DNA from: DATBGE01 sp036558125
Lineage (GTDB): Bacteria > Gemmatimonadota > Gemmatimonadetes > Gemmatimonadales > GWC2-71-9
Length of the DNA: 18,427 nt
Reading direction: 5' to 3'
Assembly (NCBI GenBank): GCA_036558125.1
Contig: DATBGE010000095.1
Span: forward strand, 1 to 18,427
Shown here: one piece after another, positions 1 to 8,300 of the stretch
Position numbering within the stretch: position 1 is the first letter of the stretch
Layout: each line of letters begins with the position of its first letter
The notes under the pieces: model-generated
Database searches by the model: none
The model's input: only the letters and a program-made list of their open reading frames with translations
What the model was told of the DNA's origin: nothing
Program-made: the position numbers and the translations under genes

Positions 1-335
1 CGATCGCCTTTTGGAACTCGATAGAGATCCGCGTAGAACGCGATGTTTTCCTGGATCGTGAGATCGGTGTAGAGACCGAACCGCTGAGGCATGTAGGCGG
101 TGTGGTGTTTGATCCCTTCCGGGTCCTTCACCACACTCACCCCATCCACCACGGCATCGCCGCCGCTTGGTCGCAATACGCCCGCCAGCATCCGTAGCGT
201 CGTGGTCTTCCCTGCGCCGTCCGGCCCGACGATCCCGAACAAAGCGCCGGCCTCGACCGAGAAGCTCAATTCCCGCACCGCTTCGGTGCTGCCGAAGCGG
301 CGGCTCAGGCCGATGGCCTCGACCAGCGTGCCCAC
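1..335 (-). CDS. ABC transporter ATP-binding protein, YbhF-like (partial, C-terminal part outside window)
   Basis: This is the nucleotide-binding subunit of an ABC exporter, which would hydrolyse ATP on the cytoplasmic face to drive efflux. About 111 residues are visible; the rest lies beyond the left edge. Walker A is GPDGAGKTT at residues 37-45, with the Asp in the second loop position that is typical of YbhF/RbbA-type exporters. The Q-loop is YMPQRFGLYTDLT with Gln84. The signature motif, Walker B and H-loop are off the window. I chose the GTG at 335 because GAAGGA lies about 8 nt upstream and no in-frame ATG is near. It follows the HlyD-family gene with a 17-nt gap on the same strand, as ybhF follows ybhG in E. 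coli. YbhF carries two ATPase domains; whether this protein does too cannot be seen here. The ABC assignment is near certain; the YbhF assignment rests on neighbours and on the Walker A variant. Confidence 0.9.
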   Translation of the reverse strand, partial: MGTLVEAIGLSRRFGSTEAVRELSFSVEAGALFGIVGPDGAGKTTTLRMLAGVLRPSGGDAVVDGVSVVKDPEGIKHHTAYMPQRFGLYTDLTIQENIAFYADLYRVPKGD

Positions 336-352
336 CCGAGATTCCTTCGCCG

Positions 353-1333
353 TTATTGCAGGTACACGTCGGCAGGCATGCCTGGCTTCAGCTCGAGAGC
401 CGAGTCGGCCAGGACCCGCACCTTTGCGGCGTAGACCAGCTTCACCCGCTCCTCGGTGGTCTGAACATTCCGCGGGGTGAACTCGGCCTCGTCTGCCACC
501 CAGTAGATCTCACCCTTGTAGCGCTTATCCGGATAGGTATCGGTCCTGATCGTCGCGGGAGTGCTCAACCGGACCGCGCCGATCCTGGGCTCTGGGATGT
601 AGATGCGCACCCAGCGGTCTCCCGGATTCATGAGCGACAGCACCGGCGAGTTGGCGGACACTGCCTCGCCAGGCTCATGGTGCCGGGTGGACACAATGGC
701 ATCGAAGGGCGCCTTGATGATCTCGTCGTTGAGCGTGGCCTCGAGAGACTTCACCTGGGCCTCGGCCATCGCGACCTGAGCGCGCTGAGCCGCGATCTTT
801 TCGACTCGGGGACCTGCCTCCAGCATCCGGAGCTGCGCACTCGCCTGATCGCGGCGAGCCTTGGACACATCGTAGGTCACCTGCGCCCGATCCAGCTGCT
901 GTTGCGCAACTACCTTGCTCGCGGCCAGACCCCTCGTCCGCTGCAGCTCGGTGTCGGCGTCAGACAGAGTATGCTCCGCGCTCTCCAGCTCGGCCCGGGC
1001 TTGTTCGAGCTCTTCGATCCTGGTTCCCCGCTCCATCTCCAACAGGGAGGCCTTTGCTGCATCGACCTGAGCCCGTGCCTGGAGGAGTCGCGCCGTGGTT
1101 TCGAGGGTATCGAGGCGGGCGAGTACCTGGCCGGCGGTGACGCGATCGCCTTCCCGAACCCGCACCTCGGTGATGCGGCCTCCGGTGGCAAAGCCGAGCA
1201 CCGCTTCAGTCGCCTCCACAGTCCCGGAAGCCTCGATGGCGCCATCGGCCTGGTGCTGGCGCCGTGAGTAATACCAGTAGGCGGCGGCCGCCAAGACTAG
1301 CAGAATCACGACGGGGATGACCTTGCGCTTCAT
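353..1333 (-). CDS. HlyD/membrane-fusion efflux adaptor, YbhG-like
   Basis: This is the periplasmic adaptor that links an inner-membrane ABC exporter to an outer-membrane channel. The 326 residues begin with a short basic end and one membrane segment (about 5-22). A lipoyl/barrel-sandwich half follows at about 35-76, with the segment GGRITEVRVREGDRVTAGQ. A long alpha-helical hairpin or coiled coil runs from about 78 to 205 and is rich in Ala, Gln and Glu. The second lipoyl half lies at about 206-236, followed by a beta-barrel with FTPRNVQTTEERVKLVY at 285-301, a stretch characteristic of the YbhG/YhiI group. Length is normal for the family. Its ATG overlaps the stop codon of the upstream TetR gene in an ATGA arrangement, so the two are translationally coupled, and the ABC ATPase follows 17 nt downstream. 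The order TetR-HlyD-ABC matches E. coli cecR-ybhG-ybhF. The substrate is not determined; cationic drugs are the precedent from E. coli. Confidence 0.93.
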   Translation of the reverse strand: MKRKVIPVVILLVLAAAAYWYYSRRQHQADGAIEASGTVEATEAVLGFATGGRITEVRVREGDRVTAGQVLARLDTLETTARLLQARAQVDAAKASLLEMERGTRIEELEQARAELESAEHTLSDADTELQRTRGLAASKVVAQQQLDRAQVTYDVSKARRDQASAQLRMLEAGPRVEKIAAQRAQVAMAEAQVKSLEATLNDEIIKAPFDAIVSTRHHEPGEAVSANSPVLSLMNPGDRWVRIYIPEPRIGAVRLSTPATIRTDTYPDKRYKGEIYWVADEAEFTPRNVQTTEERVKLVYAAKVRVLADSALELKPGMPADVYLQ

Positions 1334-1944
1334 GCTACCTCCCTCGCTTCGGGTGCCAGGCCGCGCCGCACGAAGTCGATCGCGTGCTGGATGAGCATGG
1401 CCCGAAACTCCGGCTTTTCGAATTCGGGCCCAACAACCTGGCCCACCAACCGGCGGACCATGGCGAAATAGAACGGCTGCGAAAGTATGCTCATGATGAT
1501 CGGGACCGGCGGCCCCGCGCGAACGCTGCCTTCGGCCTGTCCATCCTGAATCAGCTTGAACAGCGCCGGCTGAACCCGCTCGAGCGTGTCCTTGATCGGT
1601 GGTGGGAGCTTCCGTCCCAAGGCAAGCTCGTGAATCACCAGGGCAGGGAAGTCAGGGAACCGGGCGAACTGCTCGTAATACGCTTCGATCACCCCCCCGA
1701 TTCGTTTGCTGGCTGGCTCGGCAGCGGTGGCCCGGTCGATGACTGTCTGCCCGAGCGGCACGGTGAACTCGCTCAAGACCGCGTAGTACAGCAGTTCCTT
1801 CGAGCCGAAGTGATACGTGACGGCGCCGAGATTGGCCTTGGCCCGGGCCGTGATCAGCCGGATCGAGGCGCCTTCGTATCCCCGCTCGGCGAAGACCCGG
1901 CGGGCGGCGGTGAGGAGACGTTTGGGGGTCGAGTCGTTATTCAT
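1330..1944 (-). CDS. TetR-family transcriptional regulator, CecR-like
   Basis: This is a 204-residue repressor, the usual TetR-family length. The N-terminal three-helix DNA-binding domain spans about residues 6-52, with RRVFAERGYEGASIRLIT followed by the recognition-helix segment KANLGAVTYHFGSKELLY. The C-terminal ligand domain (about 60-195) resembles the CecR/YbiH type. It is the first gene of the efflux operon and overlaps the HlyD gene by ATGA. Two near-perfect palindromes (1941-1956 and 1963-1978) cover its start codon and probable promoter, so autorepression is very likely. The ATG at 1944 is the only good start: it lies eight residues before the conserved TPKRLLTAARR-like stretch begins to read as HTH, and no Shine-Dalgarno sequence precedes it. 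The message may therefore be leaderless. The family call is firm; the CecR assignment comes from synteny. Confidence 0.93.
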   Translation of the reverse strand: MNNDSTPKRLLTAARRVFAERGYEGASIRLITARAKANLGAVTYHFGSKELLYYAVLSEFTVPLGQTVIDRATAAEPASKRIGGVIEAYYEQFARFPDFPALVIHELALGRKLPPPIKDTLERVQPALFKLIQDGQAEGSVRAGPPVPIIMSILSQPFYFAMVRRLVGQVVGPEFEKPEFRAMLIQHAIDFVRRGLAPEAREVA

Positions 1945-1956
1945 ACGGGCGTATGA
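1941..1956. promoter_or_regulatory. TetR operator palindrome 1
   Basis: TCATACG-GG-CGTATGA is a 7+7 perfect inverted repeat with a 2-nt spacer. The ATG of the TetR gene (1944-1942, minus) lies inside its left arm. Together with the second palindrome, whose centre is 22 bp away, it forms a two-site array on one face of the helix, as expected for two TetR dimers. A plus-strand TATGAT at 1952-1957 also falls inside it, so divergent transcription could be controlled too. Operator function is inferred from symmetry and position. Confidence 0.75.
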
Positions 1957-1983
1957 TCTAATTCATACAGTCGTATCAGTCAA
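1955..1983 (-). promoter_or_regulatory. Probable promoter of the TetR-HlyD-ABC operon
   Basis: On the minus strand TTGACT (1983-1978) is a 5/6 match to a -35 box. A 17-nt spacer leads to TAGATC (1960-1955), a weak -10. The spacer contains operator 2, and the expected start of transcription near 1948 lies in operator 1. This would leave only a few untranslated bases before the ATG at 1944. Confidence 0.45.
1963..1978. promoter_or_regulatory. TetR operator palindrome 2
   Basis: TCATAC-AGTC-GTATCA repeats the ATAC-N4-GTAT core of operator 1, with its centre exactly 22 bp (two helical turns) away. The outermost bases are less symmetric than in operator 1. It sits between the candidate -35 and -10 boxes of the minus-strand promoter, the classic place for repression by blocking RNA polymerase. 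Confidence 0.65.
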
Positions 1984-2044
1984 GGGCACGCCGGGCGGGT
2001 GGACGGCTCTCCCCCGGGAACCCCGGGGAGCCCATTATTGGCGC

Positions 2045-2638
2045 ATGCGATGGCACTGGAACGGCTTGCTGGCCCTGGTTCTGGCCGCCTGCGGGAAAGG
2101 CGAGCACCGCGGGGGAGTGGCTCTACGCGCGCTGGGAAGCGGGCAGCAATCCCCTGTCGTGGTTCGCAACGCGACTCTCGTCGTCTTCTGGCTCCCCGCC
2201 TCGGATACTCTGGGGTCTGGGGATGGAGCGGACATGCTGGACGATTTCCGCTACTACACTTCCGCCGCTGCTCCCTGGTTCCGGGATCAGGGCATTCCCG
2301 TCGTCACAACCAACGTGGATACTATCGTGGTTGAGGCCGAGGGCGCGCCCCGGCGGATCGTCATGGTTTCGGGACTCGACTATCCGTTTGGATACGTGCT
2401 GGTCGATCCGGGGTATCCGGAGGAAATCCTGACCGGCGTGCTCACCGACGATGAGCTGGTTGACGAGGCGGATGGATACTTCGGATCAAGAGACGAGGAC
2501 GACGATGGAGAAACTCAGCGAGTCTGGTTCCGTCGTCCGGATCAGCGGCCGAGCACCTCCTGTACCTTGCTGACCAGGGTAGCGGGAGAGAACGGCTTCT
2601 GGAGAAAAGCGGTATTGGGAAGCAGCCTGCCGTGCTGA
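2045..2638 (+). CDS. Putative lipoprotein of unknown function
   Basis: I do not recognise this protein. It is 197 residues long if it starts at the ATG at 2045. The N-terminus has a short signal peptide ending in LVLAAC, a good lipobox that predicts lipidation at Cys16. The body (about 36-150) reads like one compact alpha/beta domain: ATLVVFWLPASDTL, then a helix, then GIPVVTTNVDTIVV and FGYVLVDPGYP. A thioredoxin-like fold is conceivable, but there is no CxxC motif. An acidic DEDDD patch lies near residues 150-154. The reading frame is open far upstream to 1817, but the signal peptide fixes the start. No strong Shine-Dalgarno is seen; GGGGAG lies 14 nt upstream. The last 97 bases overlap the end of the convergent sensor kinase, so the true C-terminus may be nearer residue 165 and a frameshift or error is possible. 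It is divergent from the TetR operon and may share its operators. Confidence 0.6.
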   Translation: MRWHWNGLLALVLAACGKGEHRGGVALRALGSGQQSPVVVRNATLVVFWLPASDTLGSGDGADMLDDFRYYTSAAAPWFRDQGIPVVTTNVDTIVVEAEGAPRRIVMVSGLDYPFGYVLVDPGYPEEILTGVLTDDELVDEADGYFGSRDEDDDGETQRVWFRRPDQRPSTSCTLLTRVAGENGFWRKAVLGSSLPC

Positions 2639-5268
2639 AGAATGGCGTCATCAGTATAGCCCGAGACGTAGAGCACATTGAGTCCGGGCCGCTGGGCTAC
2701 CAGCCGCGCTGAAAGTTCCTGACCGCTCATCCCCGGCATCACCACGTCGGTAAGGACCAGGTCGAGGGGCCCGGGATGTGCCGCAACCGCATTCAACGCC
2801 GCCTTCCCATCCCGCGCTTCGAGGACTTTGTAGCCGCTCCCCTCGAGTACACGCCGAGCCAGCTTCCGCACTGCTTCTTCGTCTTCCACGAGCAATATTG
2901 TCCCCGCGGCCACCGTCTCCGGAACGTGAGTCTGCAGGGTATCGGGCTCCTCCGCCTTGCCTTGAGCGCGGGGCAGGTAGATCCGGAAAGTGGTCCCGCG
3001 ACCTGGTTCGGTGTCCGCGAAGATGTATCCGCCGCTCTGCTTTACGATGCCATAGACCGTCGCCAGGCCGAGACCGGTTCCCTTGCCCGGCTCCTTCGTG
3101 GTATAGAACGGCTCGAACAAGTGACGCTGGATCTCGGGTGACATGCCGGTGCCGGTGTCGCTCACCGAAAGAGCGATGTACCGGCCGGGCGGCATGATGG
3201 ATTCCATCCCTCCCGTGCTCGGTTCGATCCGGGCATTTCGGGTCGTAATGGCGAGGTTTCCGCCCCGTGGCATCGCGTCCCGGGAGTTGACCGCGAGATT
3301 GAGGATGACTTGATCCAGCTGGCCGGGATCCGCCTTGATCAGGCCAAGGTCAGTGGCGAGATCGGTGACCAGGTTGATGTCCTCGCCGATGACACGCCGC
3401 AACATGGTTTCTGTCGCTCGGACCACCGCGTTGACGTCGAGAATCTTGGGCTGCAGCACCTGACGCCGGCTGAAGGCCAGGAGCTGTCGAGTGAGCGAAG
3501 CTGCCCGGCTGGCCGCGCGCTTGATTTCCTCGACGTCTGAGCGGTGCGGGTCTCCCGGTGCCAGGTCGCCCAGGAGCAGGTCGCTCATTCCCAGGATCGC
3601 GGTCAGCAGGTTGTTGAAGTCGTGCGCTATCCCGCCGGCGAGGCGGCCGGCGGTCTCCATCTTCCGCGCTTGGCGAAACTGTTCCTCGAGCACCTTGCGG
3701 TCGGTGATATCCCGTTGGGTGCCCCAGATCCGCACGAGTTTTCCATCCTCAATAATGCCGACCCAGTTGTTCATGAAATATTTGGTGCGGCCCTCGCGAT
3801 CTCTCTCGACCGACTCCGTCTCCATCGCCCGAAATCCATTCTGAACGCATGTGGTCAAGTATTCGACGGTGCGAGGATCATCGGCGGAATGCACTTCCGT
3901 CACCCGGATACCGATCATCTCACCGGGTTGTTCGTATCCGTACATCCGCGCGAACGCGCTATTGCACTCCGCTACATAAGCCCGCTCGAGCAGGAGGGGC
4001 ACGATCGTCTCCACCGGAAGGCCCACGGGAATCGGTTCGGTGAATTCCGCGCGCCAGACTCCTTCACTGGCATGTTCCACGAACGCCCGGTAGCGCTCTT
4101 CGCTTTGCCGCAGTTCACATTCGGCCGCGAGCCGGTCGGTGATGTCGGTGAATGAGGTAACCGCGGCGTAAGGCCGATCCTCTCCAGCATTGATGAGCGG
4201 TCGGCTACCGATACTGAGCCAGCAGAGCTCGTGCTCGCTCTTGTGCACCGCCATCACCACGTCGGTCAACATCTGCCCCGTGCGGAGGGTCACCATGGCC
4301 GGCTGATCCTCTTCCGGGATCGGGTTCCCTTCCTGATCCAGCGCCGGTCCTTTCAGGCTGAGGGACCGCTGGCCCGTCAGCTGGCCCGGCGCCACTCCCA
4401 GAATTCGCTCGGCGCTCGCATTGCAGGCCACAATGGTGCCATCGGCCTGGTGCATCACAATGCCTTCCTGCAGTGCCGCAACCAGCGCCCGGTGAAGCTC
4501 CTCGGAAGCGCGAAGCTGTTCCGTCGTGTCCCGGATATCGGTCACGTCGATGTGGCAGCCGACGTAGCCGGCGAAGCTGCCGTCTTCCAGCCAGCGGGGT
4601 ACCCCCTTGTCCAGGACCCTCCGCCACACGCCGTCGTGCCGTCTCACTCGATATTCGGTGGAGTAAGGCTGACGGACCTGGGCGGCTGTACGATAGGCCG
4701 CCAACGCCATCTCCCGGTCGTCGGGGTGCAGGTTGTCGGTCCAACCCAACCCCTTCTCCTCTTCCAGCGTTCTTCCCATGAAGTCCAGGGCGGTCCGGTT
4801 CTCGAATATCAGATTCATGTCCGGACCGTCGAGCCAGATCATGACGGGCGCATGGTCCGCCATCAGGCGGAACCGCGCTTCACTTTCCTGAAGCTCACGC
4901 TGAATCCGCCGGCGCTCCGAAGCGTCGTGCAGTTCGAGAAGCAATGAGCCGACCGCCGGCCCGCCCTTCAACGTGACCACTGCGCCCTCCATCTCGAGCC
5001 AGGCTCCCTGGCTGTCTTTCACCCGCAGGCGGCAGATCCCGGCCGGCTTGGAATCGGCCAGGGCCAGCGCGACGCGGCCGCGGAATGGGGTCTTGTCGTC
5101 GGGATGAAGCAGGCGTTCGATGCTCTTGCCGGCCACATGACTGGGTTCATACCCCAGGAGCCGGCTCAGCGCCGGGTTGACGTAGCGGACTACGAGCTCG
5201 GTATCGAGAAGAGCAAACAGGCTGGGCGCGTGCTCAATCAACGCGCGATGAAGCGCATCGGCCTTCAC
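2542..5268 (-). CDS. Hybrid sensor histidine kinase with four PAS domains and a C-terminal receiver
   Basis: This kinase senses through PAS domains, autophosphorylates on His and passes phosphate to its own receiver. Numbering is from the GTG at 5268 (908 residues). PAS domains lie at about 5-122, 127-248, 255-380 and 388-525, each ending in a DITDR-like PAC tail. HisKA follows at about 532-602, with His549 in GGIAHDFNNLL. The ATPase domain (about 640-765) has the N-box NLAVNSRDAM, DTGTGM and GKGTGLGLATVYG. The receiver (about 789-905) has the acidic pair Glu795-Asp796, phospho-acceptor Asp841 in LTDVVMPGMSG, and Lys891. No membrane segment or HPt domain is visible, so it is probably cytosolic. 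An upstream TTG at 5352 keeps the frame open for 28 more residues. That TTG is the first half of a consensus TTGACA -35 box, so I prefer the GTG. It lies downstream of the giant gene on the same strand, apparently with its own promoter. The output partner is unknown. Confidence 0.93.
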   Translation of the reverse strand: MKADALHRALIEHAPSLFALLDTELVVRYVNPALSRLLGYEPSHVAGKSIERLLHPDDKTPFRGRVALALADSKPAGICRLRVKDSQGAWLEMEGAVVTLKGGPAVGSLLLELHDASERRRIQRELQESEARFRLMADHAPVMIWLDGPDMNLIFENRTALDFMGRTLEEEKGLGWTDNLHPDDREMALAAYRTAAQVRQPYSTEYRVRRHDGVWRRVLDKGVPRWLEDGSFAGYVGCHIDVTDIRDTTEQLRASEELHRALVAALQEGIVMHQADGTIVACNASAERILGVAPGQLTGQRSLSLKGPALDQEGNPIPEEDQPAMVTLRTGQMLTDVVMAVHKSEHELCWLSIGSRPLINAGEDRPYAAVTSFTDITDRLAAECELRQSEERYRAFVEHASEGVWRAEFTEPIPVGLPVETIVPLLLERAYVAECNSAFARMYGYEQPGEMIGIRVTEVHSADDPRTVEYLTTCVQNGFRAMETESVERDREGRTKYFMNNWVGIIEDGKLVRIWGTQRDITDRKVLEEQFRQARKMETAGRLAGGIAHDFNNLLTAILGMSDLLLGDLAPGDPHRSDVEEIKRAASRAASLTRQLLAFSRRQVLQPKILDVNAVVRATETMLRRVIGEDINLVTDLATDLGLIKADPGQLDQVILNLAVNSRDAMPRGGNLAITTRNARIEPSTGGMESIMPPGRYIALSVSDTGTGMSPEIQRHLFEPFYTTKEPGKGTGLGLATVYGIVKQSGGYIFADTEPGRGTTFRIYLPRAQGKAEEPDTLQTHVPETVAAGTILLVEDEEAVRKLARRVLEGSGYKVLEARDGKAALNAVAAHPGPLDLVLTDVVMPGMSGQELSARLVAQRPGLNVLYVSGYTDDAILQHGRLLPNTAFLQKPFSPATLVSKVQEVLGR

Positions 5269-5323
5269 TGGTCGTTCATGCTGCTGAGTTCCGCGTGTGT
5301 AGGGGAGAGAAAAAAGCTGATGC

Positions 5324-5352
5324 AATTGGGGTAGGGAGGGCCTTTGTGTCAA
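5324..5352 (-). promoter_or_regulatory. Candidate promoter or shared regulatory element of the sensor kinase gene
   Basis: On the minus strand TTGACA (5352-5347) is followed after exactly 17 nt by CCAATT (5329-5324), then G. The same arrangement stands before the giant gene at 12250-12222. The -35 box is perfect, but CCAATT is a poor match to TATAAT. It may be a lineage-specific -10 or an activator site. Transcription starting near 5317 gives about 50 nt of leader before the GTG at 5268. Confidence 0.5.
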
Positions 5353-5385
5353 GCCGTGCGCGGCCGCCTCAATGTTTCAGTACCG

Positions 5386-8300
5386 CTACGGCCAGAAGAT
5401 CGTGGCACCGCCTACAGTGGTCTCGTTGGGTGGGTTGCTCAGCGTCAGGCCGTTTCCGCCCCCCTGCCGGCCCTGATTGGAGCCCGGCATGGTCAGGTTG
5501 AGCCCGAAGCCGTTGCTGGAAATCAGAGTCACATAGAGGTTCCCGGCTCCGACGGGGAGTAGCTGGAAAGTCACATTGGTGAAAGTCAGATTCCGTGGCG
5601 TTGCGGCGCCTCCCACGCCGGTGAACGAGAGCATCGTGGCGCCGGTAGTCGGGAAACCCTGGAACGTCACGTTGTCGAATTGTTGCGCCTGCCCCGTCCC
5701 CTTCTCGTCTACCACGATTGTAGTGTTGTCTACGGACAGTGCCTGAATCCCGACCGCGGTTGCGATGACCTTGAAGCCGTTGCCCTTGAGGTTGGTCGTG
5801 CTTTGGAATGCGGTGAACCTTCCCGTTACTCCGACGTCCGAGCCGAGCTGGACTGTGATTGCGCCGGATAGTTCGAGGTCCTGGAAGTGTGAGGTACTGC
5901 TGGCGAAAGTGATCGACCCGTCTCGAGTGAAACTGGTCTTGTGGGTTCCGCCGGCAACGTAACTGTTGGCCGAGGTCGTGGGCAGCTGGACAAAGCTGCC
6001 CTGAACCAGAAGGACTCCCGCCGTCAAAAGGCCGCTTTCATCCGCCCCGGAGAAAATGGCAATGCTCTGGACGGTGAGGGTGTCGCTCGAGGAAGTCATC
6101 GCCAGCGTGCCGGTGCCCGTGGTGGTGAAAGTCTGGGCTACCGTCATGGTCTGGCCACCGAGTGTGAGCTGTCCCCCGGTGATGTTCACCGCCTTCACCG
6201 AGACCGGAGCCGTCAGCGTCGGCTGATTCGCGGCCGCAGGGATCACCACACTGTCGCTCACGGTCGGCACTGTGCCGCTGGACCAGTTCCCGGGATTTGA
6301 CCAGTCGGTGTTCACTGATCCGGTCCAGGTTGGCGCCGGGATCACCCCGGGCCAGTTCACCACCGCCCCGTTGGTCACCTGCAGGAACGCTCCGGGAGTG
6401 GCCGGAGTGGGATTGTTCATATCGATGGTCAGCGGGAAGGGACTGGGTCCATCGGTGTCGTTGGCCCTCAGGTAGAAACCGGTGGTCGGCGTCGTGCTGA
6501 AAGTCAGGTTGGTAAAGCTGACTGGCGAGCCAACCCCCGGATGATTGACCGTGAGTTGGGTCGCTGAGGGAGACATGCCCTGAAACACGATGTCGGCCAG
6601 GTCGATCGGCGCTCCTGACGGCTGGTCGATCACCACCTGGGTGTTGGTGATCGGCAAGGTGCCGCCCCAGCTCAGCGCGCCGACACTCAGGGTCTTCCCG
6701 GTGCTCGAGATGCTGCCGGTAAACCCGCTGAAGGTGCCGTGAGCGAAGACATCGGAACCTAGCGTCAGGGTTCCGCCACCGGTCCAAGTCAACTCCTGGA
6801 AGTGAGAGGAGCCGGGAACGTTACCCGGAGTCGCGAACGTCACGGTCGGCGATGCGGCAGCCAGGTGAGTGACGTGGGTTCCCGACGGGTGATAACTGTC
6901 CGGGCTATTGGTCGCGAACTGGCTCAGATTCCCGAGGATGCTCACGGTCCCTGCCGACATCGAGCCCAGCTCCATGCCTCCGTCGAAGATGCCGTTACCG
7001 AGGATGAGCAGGACGTCGGAAGAGCTCTGCATGACGAGCAGTGCCCCGCCGGTCGTCTGGAAGTCGCCGCTCACCGTCGCGCTGAAGCCGCCGAGGTTGA
7101 GGCTGGCGGTGCTACCCGAGAGGCTGAGACTCACTCCCGACACGTTCAGGTCTCCGCTCATGACGTAGTTGCCGGAGACAGCGACTTCCGTATTGATAGT
7201 CCCGTCTACGGTCTTGCTCACTCCATTGAGCAAGACATCTCCACCGGTGCTGATGATCTGGCCGGGGACGCTGATGTTGCCCAGGACCTGCAGATTGAAC
7301 CCGGCGAGGTCGAGGGACTGGCTGGCCAGCACGGTCAAGTCACGGGTCGAAGAGACGCTAGTGAGTACCGGCGCGTTGGGAGTCGCCGCCGGGATAACCA
7401 CATCGTCGGTGGTGCCAGGTACTCGTGCGGGACTCCAGTTGGCCGCGTTGTTCCAGTCGGTCGAAACCGTACCGGCCCAGGTGAGCGCCGCTCCGCCCGC
7501 GGCAGGCCAGTTGACCACCGCGCCACCGTTGGTCACCACGAAGCCACCCGGTGTGGCGGGATTCGGGTTCGTCAGATCGAGAGTCAGCACGACTCCATCG
7601 GTCGGCGCGATGTCGTCCGCTTGGAGATACGCACCTCCCGTTGTCGGCGTGGTGGTGAAGCTCAACTGGTCGAGGGTGAAGGCCGCCGCCGCCCCCGGGT
7701 GGCTCACTGTGAGCTGCACTGCCGATGGCGAGTAGTTCTGCAGAGTGATCCGGTTGAACTTGGTCAGCGGTCCGCCCGAGATCAGAAGCGGCAGGTTGTC
7801 GAGGACCAGACCATCGACATCCACTCCCGCGACCTGCAGCTTCGCCGAATTGCTCGTAGTGAGCACCGGCTGTATTGAAACCGGATGCGATGTCAAGATT
7901 CCGTCAGCGAAGACCGTGTTGAACCGGACGAACGTCACGCTGCCTGTAGCCGTGCTCAGGTTGAGGTTCGCGAAGTGGGAGAACCCGGCCCCAGTCCCCG
8001 TGTTGAAGATGTCGACCTGCTGGATACCGCTGCCGGTGAACCAGGTCGTGTGATTCCCCGAAGGACTGAAGCTGGTCGCCGGCAGGCCGGTTCCGCTGTT
8101 GTCCTGGGCGAGGTTGCCACCGATGAACAGGTTGCCCTCGGTCAGTGTCCCCGCCGTGCTCCCGCCTCTGAAGTTGGCGTCGCCGCTCACCAACACCTCG
8201 TCGGCCGGATTGGTCATGAACAGACGGCCGGCGGAGAGCAGGTTCAGGTTGTTGCTGATGCTGAGGGTCTGGCCGTTGACCGTCAGATCGCCTCGAATTA

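Noticed and set aside
167..1267. Plus-strand open frame of 366 codons over the HlyD gene
   Set aside because: Composition is Arg/Pro/Leu-rich without domain structure; the minus-strand HlyD and ABC frames are unmistakable.
4231..4947. Plus-strand open frame over the PAS region of the kinase
   Set aside because: It is antisense to conserved PAS domains and shows no motif or ribosome-binding site.
6802..7878. Long plus-strand open frame (358 codons) antisense to the giant gene
   Set aside because: It is a shadow of GC-rich repeated coding sequence, has no recognisable domain or signal, and the opposite frame has clear repeats.
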